Under the pieces are notes generated by a model. The model made no database searches. It saw only the letters and a list, made by a program, of their open reading frames with translations, and was not told where the DNA came from. Below, piece after piece: positions 1 through 8,938 of a DNA stretch of 64,000 bases (its first letter is position 1; each line of letters begins with the position of its first letter). Made by a program: the position numbers and the translations under genes. This DNA is from Pseudobacteroides cellulosolvens ATCC 35603 = DSM 2933 (GTDB taxonomy: Bacteria > Bacillota > Clostridia > Acetivibrionales > DSM-2933), in NCBI RefSeq assembly GCF_001262605.1, contig NZ_LGTC01000001.1:5032001-5096000 (forward strand), written 5' to 3'.

Positions 1-204
1 TTTCCTTGTAATCAGAACCTTTTTTAACATTGAAACCCGCTCCTTTCATTTTCAGGTGATTCCCTGGTAGTACATTAATCACTCTGAACGCACAGAAAAG
101 CAAGCTAATTATCGATGGAAATGTCTTTTTAAATTACCCATGCAATTCCTGCCAGAACAAAGCAAACACAAGGAAGCGCGACACCATTATGTTTTGCAAC
201 ACAT
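1..204. other. Left edge, no complete gene identified
   Basis: No complete gene is recognised here. On the minus strand a short open stretch between about 110 and 190 reads like the hydrophobic end of a small membrane protein, but its start would lie in the repeat to the right and no ribosome-binding site is seen. A perfect 9-base palindrome (CCATTATGT, 184-192, and ACATAATGG, 201-209) sits exactly where the inverted repeat at 205-298 begins. It could be a recombinase site or simply a hairpin. Confidence 0.3.
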
Positions 205-298
205 AATGGCGTTTGTGTAAACATAGTGATTATGGTAATGGCGGCTATAAAGTTCGCGGCAGAAGGCGGTTTTGAAGAAAAATAGCTTTCCATAATGT
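205..298 (+). repeat. Left inverted repeat of RIT element 1: copy of the methyltransferase 3' end
   Basis: These bases match, in inverted orientation, the 3' end of the cytosine methyltransferase at about 3557-3650. In frame they encode the same last 26 residues (motif NGVCVNIV, ending GFEEK) and the same stop, and the match continues 11 bases past it (CTTTCCATAAT). I count eight base differences in the coding part, and every one is synonymous. The copy therefore came from a related gene that had diverged under protein-level selection, and is not a recent duplicate. The two arms flank the first recombinase trio on both sides. Confidence 0.8.
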
Positions 299-347
299 AT
301 AGATAATACCAATAGTGGGCAGTATCCTTTTGAAAGGAAGTGGTATA

Positions 348-1556
348 TTGCCTACTATTGAAATTACCGATTTAATCGCCGAAGCGACTAAAACCCTTTA
401 TGACCTGGAATATTCGCCCAGAGTCATAGAATACACGGTCGCCACTTGGAAGCAATTTGAAAATTACTGCCTTCATATGCAAATTTCATATTACAGTTCT
501 GCCATGAGCGAAGCGTTCTGTAATGATTTAAATTCACCTAATCCGCTTTTTAAACATAAAACTATTCTGCGGAAAATTTCATGCATGAAGAAATTTGATG
601 CTTTTGCAAAAACCCGAGGATTTAAAAAAGGTATTGTAAAACAAAAAGAACCCTTGCCTGAAAATTTTACTGCCTTTCTCACTGCCCAAGATGAAATGTT
701 TATAAAAAAAGCATATTCAGAAAGCACACGTGAGACAGCATATAAATTCTGCAATAGATTCATGGCTTTTTTGCTGAGTATGGGCTTAGACAAACTGTCT
801 GGGGTTACTTGGGAACTGGTATCCAAGTACCTACTCACCCTAAACGGGCATGCTAAAAGTACTGTTCGCGGGGAACTAAGCCGTCTCAGGCAAACACTGA
901 AGTACATGTATCTTTTACAATATAATTCCAAAGACTTCTCAAAAGAGGTTCCTTCGTACAATTTAGGGCAAGCAAACAGCATGTCAAAAATATGGGAATC
1001 CAAAGAGCTTGATCAGGTGCTCCAAACAATTGACAAGTCCAGCACTAAAGGCAAAAGAGATACAGCGTTTATTCTAATCGCCTCTGAATTGGGTGTTAGA
1101 AGCGCCGATATCCGAAACTTAAAACTAACAGACATTAATTGGGAAAGCTGCTCCATATCTTTTGTGCAGAGCAAAACTGGAAAACCCAATGTATTGCCAT
1201 TAAGCGAGAAACTCGGTACAGCTATTATTGATTATCTTAGGGTACGCCCTGAAACAGATTCACCTTATATTTTTGTCAGCTTAATTCCTCCATATGGACA
1301 GATGGCTAAATTCAACTCATCCTTTCACAATTATGTCCATCGGGCAGGGATTGAAGTTAAACGTGAGGCTCATTATGGACTCCATTCGCTTAGGGCGACC
1401 GTTGCAACTAAACTTTTAGCTGCCGATGTTTCTCCAGATGTTATCGTCCCTTTCTTAGGACATTCGGGGAATCAAACGCTCCATGCCTACATTCGCATGG
1501 ACATTGAAAACCTGCGCGAATGTGCACTTTCTTTTGAGGATGGTGCACTGATATGA
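348..1556 (+). CDS. Tyrosine recombinase, first gene of RIT element 1 (RitA-like)
   Basis: This is a site-specific tyrosine recombinase of about 402 residues. An N-terminal SAM-like DNA-binding region (about residues 80-180) is followed by a phage-integrase catalytic domain. The catalytic set is visible: Arg in LGVRSADI, Lys in SKTGKPN, the HSLR box, His in LGHSGNQ, and the nucleophile Tyr in HAYIRMD. I chose the TTG at 348 because GAAAGGAAG lies 7 bases upstream; an in-frame GTG at 315 has no clear ribosome-binding site. The gene overlaps the next recombinase by 4 bases (ATGA), as expected for RIT (recombinase-in-trio) elements, in which three different recombinases are translated together. 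Its partner in the second trio (7177-8409) is clearly divergent, so the two elements are not recent copies. Confidence 0.9.
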   Translation: MPTIEITDLIAEATKTLYDLEYSPRVIEYTVATWKQFENYCLHMQISYYSSAMSEAFCNDLNSPNPLFKHKTILRKISCMKKFDAFAKTRGFKKGIVKQKEPLPENFTAFLTAQDEMFIKKAYSESTRETAYKFCNRFMAFLLSMGLDKLSGVTWELVSKYLLTLNGHAKSTVRGELSRLRQTLKYMYLLQYNSKDFSKEVPSYNLGQANSMSKIWESKELDQVLQTIDKSSTKGKRDTAFILIASELGVRSADIRNLKLTDINWESCSISFVQSKTGKPNVLPLSEKLGTAIIDYLRVRPETDSPYIFVSLIPPYGQMAKFNSSFHNYVHRAGIEVKREAHYGLHSLRATVATKLLAADVSPDVIVPFLGHSGNQTLHAYIRMDIENLRECALSFEDGALI

Positions 1557-2533
1557 ACAAAATTTACAATTATCAGAGCAAACTGGCAAAACCAATACAA
1601 GAATATATTTCCACCAAGCGTGCACTCGGTCACAAATACGATAAGGAGAGTAAAACATTTTATGAATTTGATATGTTTCTACAAAAGCACTCTCTCCAAG
1701 ATGCTGAACTCCCAAAAAGTATTGTCGAGGACTGGATAACGAAGCGACCAAACGAAAAACGTAAAAACCAGCGATACAGACTCAACTTCACCAAAAGGTT
1801 TATACTTTATCTCAATAAAAACGGATTTACTGCTTATTTTCCGAACTTAACAATCACTGCCCGTGATGATAGCGATTTTACCCCATATATCTTTAGCAAT
1901 GATGAAATATGTAAATTGTTTTCATATTTCAACAATATGAAGCCCAGTCGACAATATCCTAATGGTCATCTTGTGATTCCACTGCTCTTCAGAACACTGG
2001 CTTGCTGTGGACTTCGGGTTTCTGAAGCAACTAATCTTAAGCTAAAAGATGTTGATTTTACAAAAGGTGTTCTGTTAATCCGTGAAGCCAAAAATGACAA
2101 AAAGAGGTATGTGCCGCTGTCTCCAAAATTGACAAATGACTTTTTGGACTTTTACGAAACAATCCACAAATGCAGTGAACAAGAAGACTACTTCTTTCCC
2201 AATGCAAGGAAAAGTGTATATGCCTCAAATCATTTTTACAATAGATTCCGAGAAGCCTTATGGCACTGCGGAATCGAACACAAGGGGCGTGGTTTCGGTC
2301 CCAGAGTCCATGATTTACGCCATACATTTGCGGTTCGCTGTATGCAGAAGTTTGATAAAAACAAAAAGGATATTGTACTGTCACTACCCTACCTTTCAGC
2401 ATATTTAGGGCATTACGATATATCCAAGACACAGAAGTATCTGCATCTAATTGCAGAGCACTACCCGGAAATCATACAAAAGCAGTGCGAATATCTCGGT
2501 GACACAATCCCGGTTTGGGAGGTGGGTGTATGA
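1553..2533 (+). CDS. Tyrosine recombinase, second gene of RIT element 1 (RitB-like)
   Basis: This is a 326-residue tyrosine recombinase. Residues 1-100 form a core-binding domain and about 115-310 the catalytic domain. The catalytic Arg is in CGLRVSEA, the Lys in AKNDKKRY, followed by the box HDLRHTF and the His/Tyr pair in LGHYDISKTQKYL. It starts with ATG overlapping the stop of the upstream recombinase and overlaps the downstream one by 4 bases, so the three are translationally coupled. In RIT elements the individual roles of the three proteins are not well established. All three here keep their active-site residues, which suggests a functional element. Confidence 0.9.
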   Translation: MNKIYNYQSKLAKPIQEYISTKRALGHKYDKESKTFYEFDMFLQKHSLQDAELPKSIVEDWITKRPNEKRKNQRYRLNFTKRFILYLNKNGFTAYFPNLTITARDDSDFTPYIFSNDEICKLFSYFNNMKPSRQYPNGHLVIPLLFRTLACCGLRVSEATNLKLKDVDFTKGVLLIREAKNDKKRYVPLSPKLTNDFLDFYETIHKCSEQEDYFFPNARKSVYASNHFYNRFREALWHCGIEHKGRGFGPRVHDLRHTFAVRCMQKFDKNKKDIVLSLPYLSAYLGHYDISKTQKYLHLIAEHYPEIIQKQCEYLGDTIPVWEVGV

Positions 2534-3552
2534 AGTCTAAGGATTTTGCTGCATATTTAACAGAGTTTTTAAGCCAGTATCTGCCAGAACTAAAGAATGT
2601 CAGCAGCAATACCATTTCCTCCTATTGCGATACATTCCGATTGTTCCTTGAATACTGCAGAGACACTGAGGGAATGAAAATCCACAAAATGTCACTCTGT
2701 GATATTAAGCCAGAGCTTGTTGCCAGCTTTCTTGAATGGCTTGAAAACGAGAGGAAAAACAGCATCTCCACTCGTAATCAGAGATTGGCAGCAATACATT
2801 CTTTTGTTAGATTTGTCCAGACCCAAGACCCTAAGTTGCTTCTTAACTTTCAGAAGATACTGGATATCCCTATTAAAAAGAAGGCAAGTAAACCGCCACG
2901 GCATTTGACGAAGGAGGAAGTTGCTGTTATCCTTCGTCAACCCGATATTTTAACTCTCCATGGCAGGCGAGATGCTACAATACTGTGCGTTCTTTATGAC
3001 ACAGCAGCAAGAGCACAGGAATTATGCGATCTACGTGTCGCTGATGTTCGATTGGAACATCCTGCAAACGTTAGGATTACAGGCAAAGGGCGAAAAACCA
3101 GAGTGGTTCCTTTACTCCCGGCAACCATGCAGAATTTGAAAAATTATTTATCCGAAAATCGTCTGCTTGACCCCGAGAAAAATCATTGCCCCTTGTTCCC
3201 TAACCGTGAGGGAAACCACCTTACCCGTGCTGGATTAAGATATATCCTGACAAAATATGTTCAGCAGACAGAGGAAAATGGTGATGTGATATCTAAAAGG
3301 ATATCTCCCCATGTTTTTCGTCATACCAAAGCCATGCATGTTTATGAATCAGGCAACAACCTAATCTATGTCCGTGATTTCTTAGGTCATGCCGATATCA
3401 GTACGACTGGGGTATATGCAAGAACAAGCCTTAACATGAAACGCCAAGCACTTGAAAAGGTATCGGATTCACCTGTGCCGGATCTCCCATCGTGGGTGCA
3501 GAACAATGATATGCTTTCATGGCTGAAAAACTTTGGTTCGCAGAAAAATTGA
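2530..3552 (+). CDS. Tyrosine recombinase, third gene of RIT element 1 (RitC-like)
   Basis: This is a 340-residue tyrosine recombinase (XerC/D-like size). The active-site elements are Arg in AARAQEL, Lys in GKGRKTR, the box HVFRHTKAM, and the His/Tyr pair in LGHADISTTGVYAR. I chose the ATG at 2530, preceded by GGGAGGTGG and overlapping the previous stop by 4 bases; an upstream TTG at 2515 lies inside the ribosome-binding site region. The stop is only about 3 bases from the point where the inverted methyltransferase-like repeat begins, so the element is very compact. The next gene converges on it from the other strand with 15 bases between the two stop codons. Confidence 0.9.
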   Translation: MKSKDFAAYLTEFLSQYLPELKNVSSNTISSYCDTFRLFLEYCRDTEGMKIHKMSLCDIKPELVASFLEWLENERKNSISTRNQRLAAIHSFVRFVQTQDPKLLLNFQKILDIPIKKKASKPPRHLTKEEVAVILRQPDILTLHGRRDATILCVLYDTAARAQELCDLRVADVRLEHPANVRITGKGRKTRVVPLLPATMQNLKNYLSENRLLDPEKNHCPLFPNREGNHLTRAGLRYILTKYVQQTEENGDVISKRISPHVFRHTKAMHVYESGNNLIYVRDFLGHADISTTGVYARTSLNMKRQALEKVSDSPVPDLPSWVQNNDMLSWLKNFGSQKN

Positions 3553-3556
3553 TTTT

Positions 3557-3650
3557 ATTATGGAAAGCTATTTTTCTTCAAACCCGCCCTCTGCCGCAAA
3601 TTTTATTGCTGCCATTACCATAATCACTATGTTTACACAAACACCGTTGC
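3557..3650 (-). repeat. Right inverted repeat of RIT element 1, overlapping the methyltransferase 3' end
   Basis: This is the inverted partner of 205-298. It comprises the last 26 codons of the C5-cytosine methyltransferase, its TAG stop and 11 further bases. Sequence shared with the left arm stops just outside the coding trio on both sides (CATAAT on the left, ATTATG on the right), which marks the likely inner borders at about 299 and 3556. Confidence 0.75.
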
Positions 3651-5103
3651 CCCACATTTTATATTCAGCAGCATCCGAGTAAGGATTCCTAAGCCATTTA
3701 ATGATCTGGCTTCTGCTTTTGGGCTTTGTACTTGTTCCCATAATTATACGGTGTTCTTCAAAGACCTTGCTCCACCAGTTTATTTCATCTTCTGTTGGAT
3801 TTTTAGTTTCCAATCTTGAACACCAATCGGCAGGAAAGCCTTGGAGCAATGCACACTCAGTGGGTGTTAATCTTCTTACTGTATATTCAGTTCCTACAAC
3901 TCCGTTATGGCAGCCGGGATTTGTGCCGTTAACAAGGGTGTTAGCTTTTCCGTCCTGACGAAAGCACTGGCTTTCCGCTTTCATTTGAGGATAAAAGCTG
4001 GCCGGCTCGGTTACAATCTGTGCATCCTTGTAATCCCTTGCCATCAGCGGTGCAACAACTTCCTCATTGACTTCTGCATAACAGCCAGTAGTCATGGCAA
4101 ATGCCACGGCATGCCGGTCTATTGTATTTAAGGTGAAGCTTATATCCTCATTGATTCCATCACCCCGCGGGCCATTTTTATCTTCTCTGCCGATCATGTT
4201 CCCCTGCAGTGCAACCACTGCTATCCCTCCCTGGTTGCATGCCGGATTTCCACCCGTACCGTCAAGTGTCCTGCTGGTGTCCGCTTCATAGATACCGCTG
4301 TTCGGATTATCAGAAAGCATCGAATTGCTCTTGTCGGAGCAGATGCCGTAAGCTTTGACAATAAGTTCATTCGCCCTTTGCTCCCCTACATCAAAGGTAT
4401 TTATTGTGTTTGCCTTTTTAGCATGATCCCATTTTTGTGCTTCTTCCTTATTATGAGGTCTTGTTCCTTTGCAGAATGGAATATTAACACACTGCTCATT
4501 GTGAATGGGAGGAGCAATTTTATCATTTTCCTTGCATTCATTCATGACAAGGGGAACATTCCCGCCTCCAGTTCCCATCCGTCCGGTCAGGGTTTGGATG
4601 GTTCCGCTGTCATCAATGCCTACTCTGCTATCAGAAGGATGATTTTCAATTGCAACAGCAAGCTGATTGTCACCCATTTGCGCCCGAAGGCTGCAGGTGG
4701 AATTATCCCAATAGTGTCCTCCTAATCTTGAGGCGGCTCCAGGTTCAAAGCTGACTGGCATTCCAATGCAATCCTCAGCATTTCGGGAAGCTGTTTCCCA
4801 CGGGCAGACGCCCTTCGGAGAATACCCTGACAGGCCTTCGAACTCAAATAATATTTTTCCGGCACATCCTTCTGCAAAATCTGCGACAAGGTAGATTCTA
4901 CGGCGTCTCTGGGCGACTCCCCAAAATTGGGCGTCAACAGTTCGCCATGCAATGGAAAAATCATCTCCCAAGACCTCTCCTGCGCACAGCCATTTATTTT
5001 TGTCAGGCAAAGGAACATGAGCGGCTTCATCCTTGATTTTTGCGATTTCGTCAAGGACTGCCCTAAAATCCTCTCCCTTTCCGCTTGAGAACGCGCCCGG
5101 CAC
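3568..5103 (-). pseudogene. C5-cytosine DNA methyltransferase, C-terminal part, cut off by RIT element 2
   Basis: This is the 3' part (about 511 codons) of a phage-type DNA (cytosine-5) methyltransferase. It opens inside motif VI: the first 5' fragment ends at the ENVP motif (8571 region) and this one resumes at VPGAFSSG. Visible motifs are VIII (QRRRRIYL), IX (RRLTPTECALLQGFP) and X (GNGVCVNIV). A long, low-complexity region between VIII and IX is probably the target-recognition region, of the kind found in many Clostridia phage enzymes. The 3.4-kb RIT element 2 separates the ENV catalytic motif from the rest, so no single polypeptide is made. A GTG at 5103 could restart translation of an inactive fragment. 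The reading frame is otherwise open, which suggests the insertion is recent. Precise or imprecise excision could restore the gene. Confidence 0.85.
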
Positions 5104-5138
5104 GTTATGATCAGAAAAAAATTATGCACTCCACCTCC
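5102..5138 (+). repeat. Left terminal inverted repeat of RIT element 2
   Basis: This 37-base sequence (starts ACGTTATGA, contains TTATG.AC, ends ACCTCC) matches the reverse complement of 8497-8532 at about 25 positions with one gap. It sits exactly at the break in the methyltransferase gene, so I take it as the left end of the inserted element. Confidence 0.6.
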
Positions 5139-5182
5139 ATAAAAACAGCGAAACAAGCAATAATTAGCCTGTTTCGCTGTTC
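5139..5182 (-). terminator. Rho-independent terminator of the RIT element 2 operon
   Basis: Read on the minus strand, a hairpin with 15-base arms (AACAGCGAAACAGGC paired with its complement, one mismatch, 8-base loop) is followed by TTTTT. It lies about 20 bases after the stop of the third recombinase, inside the element end. Confidence 0.75.
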
Positions 5183-5202
5183 ATAATATTTTTGGATTTT
5201 GT

Positions 5203-6216
5203 TCAGCCAAGAGATGAGAGCCAATCAATAAGTTCTTCATCATGCTCCCATTTTGACGGCTTTGGTAACCCCAATTGTTCAGATGCCTTTTCTAAAGCGG
5301 ACCGTTTTGCTTCGTTGTCTGCTCTTGCGTAAATTTCGGTGGTCGAAAGGTTGGCGTGGCCCAAATAATCCTTGATATAAATAGGATTCACGTTTGCCTG
5401 AACCAGATGCATTGCCTTGGTATGCCGAAAGATGTGAGGAGATATTTTAGGAGACTCTCCTGTAGCTCCAAGCTTTGCCTCATCCGCATATTTCTGCACA
5501 ATATAGGTGATGCCGGAGCGTGTTAATTTTTGTCGGCGAGAATTCCAAAACAACGGCATATCAAAATGGATCTTGGGATCAATACGATTCTCTGCAAAAT
5601 AATCCTTGAGCAGTGCCATGGTCTGTTTCATAATCGCCACAGTACGCTCCTTGTCGCCTTTACCATGAAGCGTTACGGTTGCTGGAAACTCCAAACGCAC
5701 ATCTCGGACACGGACATCGGCAAGCTCGCTGACCCGCGCACCGGTATCGTACAAGACAGTCAACAGTGTCAGATGCCTTCTCCCGCGCCTGGTAGAAGCA
5801 TCCGGTGATAATAAAATACTCTTAAGGTCGGTCTCAGTCAAGTACCGTGCGGGCTTGTCAGGCGTTTCCATGCTTGTGATCTTAAGAATCCGTTGACAGT
5901 GTTCCATATATCCCGGTTCTTCCGTCATAACATAATCAAAAAAGGCATGGATCGCATAAAGACGCTGGTTATAGGTTGCTGGTGAGGCGTTTCGGGCGGT
6001 AGAAAGCCAGAGAAGGAAATCCTCGATACACTTTTTATCAAGCTGCTTTACGGTCAGTTTAGAAATGTTCAAGCATTTCTCGTCTCTGCAAAACATCAGC
6101 AGCAGTTTGAAGGTGTCCCGGTATGACCGGATGGTGTTGCCACTTAAGTTGCGTTGCACCGGCAAAAAATGTGTCAAATAGCGTGTCAGAAGGGCTGGGA
6201 AATCATTTTGCTTCAT
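5203..6216 (-). CDS. Tyrosine recombinase, third gene of RIT element 2 (RitC-like)
   Basis: This is a 337-residue tyrosine recombinase, homologous in layout to 2530-3552. The shared blocks are an N-terminal YLTHFLP..RNLSGNTI-type region, Arg in GARVSEL, Lys in GKGDKERT, the box HIFRHTKAM, and the His/Tyr pair in LGHANLSTTEIYAR. The ATG at 6216 follows GGAGGTGCAAC. It overlaps the upstream recombinase by 14 bases and is followed by a strong terminator. All catalytic residues are present. Confidence 0.9.
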   Translation of the reverse strand: MKQNDFPALLTRYLTHFLPVQRNLSGNTIRSYRDTFKLLLMFCRDEKCLNISKLTVKQLDKKCIEDFLLWLSTARNASPATYNQRLYAIHAFFDYVMTEEPGYMEHCQRILKITSMETPDKPARYLTETDLKSILLSPDASTRRGRRHLTLLTVLYDTGARVSELADVRVRDVRLEFPATVTLHGKGDKERTVAIMKQTMALLKDYFAENRIDPKIHFDMPLFWNSRRQKLTRSGITYIVQKYADEAKLGATGESPKISPHIFRHTKAMHLVQANVNPIYIKDYLGHANLSTTEIYARADNEAKRSALEKASEQLGLPKPSKWEHDEELIDWLSSLG

Positions 6217-7180
6217 GTTGCACCTCCATAGATGGAATCAAGTTTCCGAATTTTTCTTCCAAGCGTGTTACAATATCTGGGTACATTTCTGCTGTAAGCT
6301 GAAGGTACTTTTGAGTGCCATTAATTCCTGAATGTCCCATATATCTTGATAAGACAGGAAGTGCCGCTGTCAAGTCAACATCGGATAGAACCCAATTGTT
6401 CAGGCAGTGTACTGCAAAAGTATGCCGCAAATCGTGTGGCCGCGGTCCGTGTCCATGCCCGCCGTGCGGGATGCCTGCTCTTCGGAGAATTTCACGAAAA
6501 AAAGCGTTGACCATATTGCCGCTGTACCTGTCTCCGGTTTTAGGGCTTCGGAAAAGCCAGTCGTTTTCATGTCGTGGCTTTACCTTGGATAAATACAGCT
6601 TCAATGCGTCGGCTACCGCATTGGAAAAGGGCACAAATCTGTTCTTATGAAATTTGGTATCCAGCACTGTAAAAGCATTTTCGTTCAAATCGACATCACA
6701 CATTCGGAGATTAAGCAGCTCAGCGGTTCGAAGTCCACAATTAATCAGAATGCGAAACATGATAGGAATCTGATAAATCCTATCCAGATTTTGTATTATG
6801 AACGGTATGGAATCCGCAGCAGCCAACAGACGTGCTATTTCATCATCAGTGAAAATCCGTGCCTTAAAGTCCTTTTTCTCTTTAGGGAGAACTTTTACAG
6901 GGATAACATAAGCGCGAATACCCTTGCGAATTGCAAAGTTGAGGAAGCAGTTGACCGCTGAAACATAACGGCGAACAGTGTTAACGCTTTGGTTTGGCTG
7001 TCGGTGAATGTGTTCAAGCACATAATCCTTGGTGAATTCAGTGTTACCGTCAGCGGGCTCCTTAAAATCCCGAAGGAATCGCTTAATGGAGCATTCGCCG
7101 GATTTGTAGATAAAGCCTAACGCGTGCCTTTCGGCCATGAATGCTTCTAAAAGTTCCTGCGCAGTATACCTCATGTTCAT
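6203..7180 (-). CDS. Tyrosine recombinase, second gene of RIT element 2 (RitB-like)
   Basis: This is a 325-residue tyrosine recombinase with the same length and order as 1553-2533. Catalytic residues are Arg in CGLRTAEL, Lys in TKFHKNRF, the box HDLRHTF, and the His/Tyr pair in MGHSGINGTQKYL. The start overlaps the stop of the first recombinase by 4 bases. Together with its neighbours it forms a single transcription unit reading in the same direction as the interrupted methyltransferase. Confidence 0.9.
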   Translation of the reverse strand: MNMRYTAQELLEAFMAERHALGFIYKSGECSIKRFLRDFKEPADGNTEFTKDYVLEHIHRQPNQSVNTVRRYVSAVNCFLNFAIRKGIRAYVIPVKVLPKEKKDFKARIFTDDEIARLLAAADSIPFIIQNLDRIYQIPIMFRILINCGLRTAELLNLRMCDVDLNENAFTVLDTKFHKNRFVPFSNAVADALKLYLSKVKPRHENDWLFRSPKTGDRYSGNMVNAFFREILRRAGIPHGGHGHGPRPHDLRHTFAVHCLNNWVLSDVDLTAALPVLSRYMGHSGINGTQKYLQLTAEMYPDIVTRLEEKFGNLIPSMEVQHEAK

Positions 7181-8409
7181 TCAGCCAGCACCCCTCTTCC
7201 ATATGATAGCGAACACTTTTTTAATGAGGCCAAATCGACCTTGATATATCCAACTGTCGTTGCTGGATTGTAATGCCCAAGAACATTAGAAATAGTCATG
7301 AGGGGCGTTCCCTCACGCAAAAGAGAGCTTGCCAGTGTGTGGCGAAGGGAGTGAGTTACCTTTCGATTTTGTACTTTCAGGCCAGCGTAACGCATATATC
7401 GCTTGATGTTTTCTGCAAGCGCCGAACTGGAAGTGATAGCTCCATACGGATGAATGTGTTTTACAAAAACATTATCACAATCCGTATCGATCCTGCCGTT
7501 CTTTAGGTAATCAATAATGGCATCCCCAATCTCCGGCAATATGGGTAGAGCGTTGCTCTTGCCAGTTTTCTGCTGAACGAAGGTAATGAGCTTAGCCTTC
7601 CAGTCAAGATTCATAAACTTCAATGCGCATATGTCACCAACCCTCATCCCAAGGATAACCGCCAGCAAAATCATCGCATAATCGCGTTTCCCAATATTAC
7701 TTGTACGATCAATGGCTTTTAAAAGCTGTCGGACTTCTTTAGGCGTCCACGTCTTTGGGATGCTCTCCTCGGTATAAATTCTTGGCTTCGGGATGAGCGG
7801 TGACAAATCATCCTCCAGCGTGCCAACCTCTTGAAGATAACGCAGGAAGCAGCTAAGCACACTTGTAAAGATGTGAAGCGTTGGTCTGCTATAGCCGGCA
7901 AGCGTAACGATAAACTCAGAAATATCCTTCGGAGATATGTCAGACAAGTGGATGCCTTTGGCTTGAAGAAATTCAAAGAATCTCCGCAATTTTGTTCTTT
8001 TGACACGCAGTGTCCCCTCGGAAGCCTTGTTCTTGGAACAGTAGGATAGATAGGCATTCAGAACTGCTTGATATTCTCTTGGCATTTGATAGTCGTGGTG
8101 GCTGTTCCGTCTTGCATACCCGAATTCATAGATATCATCCAAGAATCGAAGAGAGCAACGTGTGTTTAACTGTGCTCTCGTTAGCTTATGGTCCAGCTCT
8201 CTAATATCTAAACCATACATGTCACGGAAGTATGCCTGACCGATTCCATCACGATAATGCATAATTTTATTGCTCTCGCAATACCTGGCAAACACCCTCA
8301 TTTCTTTGTCATGAATGCCAATACGTGATCTTTTGTATTGCAGCCTGACAATTTCAGACTGTGCTGCATTGATCAACTCAGTAATTGTTGTAGAGTTATT
8401 GTTATCCAT
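7177..8409 (-). CDS. Tyrosine recombinase, first gene of RIT element 2 (RitA-like)
   Basis: This is a 410-residue tyrosine recombinase. The core-binding domain (about 110-200) and catalytic domain (about 215-400) carry Arg in LGMRVGDI, Lys in QKTGKSNA, the box HSLRHTLA, and the His/Tyr pair in LGHYNPATTVGYIKVD. The ATG at 8409 is preceded by GGAGGG. Its counterpart in the other element (348-1556) shares the motif order and overall plan, but many positions differ, so two different RIT lineages have landed within one gene's length of each other. Confidence 0.9.
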   Translation of the reverse strand: MDNNNSTTITELINAAQSEIVRLQYKRSRIGIHDKEMRVFARYCESNKIMHYRDGIGQAYFRDMYGLDIRELDHKLTRAQLNTRCSLRFLDDIYEFGYARRNSHHDYQMPREYQAVLNAYLSYCSKNKASEGTLRVKRTKLRRFFEFLQAKGIHLSDISPKDISEFIVTLAGYSRPTLHIFTSVLSCFLRYLQEVGTLEDDLSPLIPKPRIYTEESIPKTWTPKEVRQLLKAIDRTSNIGKRDYAMILLAVILGMRVGDICALKFMNLDWKAKLITFVQQKTGKSNALPILPEIGDAIIDYLKNGRIDTDCDNVFVKHIHPYGAITSSSALAENIKRYMRYAGLKVQNRKVTHSLRHTLASSLLREGTPLMTISNVLGHYNPATTVGYIKVDLASLKKCSLSYGRGVLAE

Positions 8410-8496
8410 AATTTCCCTCCAATCTACTTACTCAGATTATTGGCAGATTATGTGCAGTCTAATCCGTTCATCTGCGGATAAATTCAAACATTCTGG

Positions 8497-8532
8497 GGAG
8501 GTCTGTTCATAAGTGCTTACAACTCATAATGT
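8497..8532 (-). repeat. Right terminal inverted repeat of RIT element 2
   Basis: This is the reverse-complement partner of 5102-5138 (ACATTATGA at the outer end, ACCTCC at the inner end). It marks the right border of the roughly 3.43-kb element, just inside the point where the 5' methyltransferase fragment loses homology. Confidence 0.6.
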
Positions 8533-8938
8533 CCCTTATGAACTTCAATACATAAGGGACATTTTCCCACACGATGAATCTTGGATACATTCCATTGGTT
8601 TTACACCTCATTTCCTTGATGATTCTGATGGCTTCATGGAAAAGCACCGACTGCTTTCCGTCAAGCCCGGCTCTTTTCCCAGCTACCGACATATCGGTAC
8701 AGGGTGAGCCGAAGGTTATAATGTCCACTGGCTCTATCTCCGCACCGTTTATTTTTCGTATATCACCATAGTGTTTGACAAACGGAAGTCTCTTTGTTGT
8801 CACCCTTATAGGAAATGGCTCAATTTCACTTGCCCATATGGGGACGATACCGTTTAGCAGTGCCCCTAGAGGAAAGCCTCCGCTTCCATCAAACAAACTA
8901 CCCAGTGTCAGCTTATCACTCATATCCTCACCACCCAC
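8507..8938 (-). pseudogene. C5-cytosine DNA methyltransferase, N-terminal part, cut off by RIT element 2
   Basis: This is the 5' part (143 codons) of the split methyltransferase. It carries motif I (SLFDGSGGFPLG), the catalytic Pro-Cys of motif IV (GSPCTDMSVAG) and motif VI (IVWENVP). After ENVP the frame enters RIT element 2 and adds about 15 unrelated residues before a stop. The ATG at 8938, or more likely the later ATG in MSDKLT, is preceded by GGTGAGGATATG-type sequence. Joined to 3568-5103 it would give a normal enzyme of about 640 residues. It follows the ParB-methyltransferase gene at once, so it was the last gene of the phage modification operon in view. Confidence 0.85.
8528..8563. 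repeat. Perfect 13-base palindrome at the right junction of RIT element 2
   Basis: AATGTCCCTTATG (8528-8540) and CATAAGGGACATT (8551-8563) are perfect inverted copies separated by 10 bases. The outer arm is the methyltransferase coding sequence at the ENVP motif; the inner arm overlaps the element's terminal repeat. The layout looks like a tyrosine-recombinase core site, two inverted binding arms around a spacer. This is an inference from symmetry only. Confidence 0.6.

Noticed and set aside
5102..8563. Exact target-site duplication flanking RIT element 2
   Set aside because: The two sides read AACGTGCC and AATGTCCC in the same codons, so no exact duplicate exists; only a half-site resemblance is claimed.
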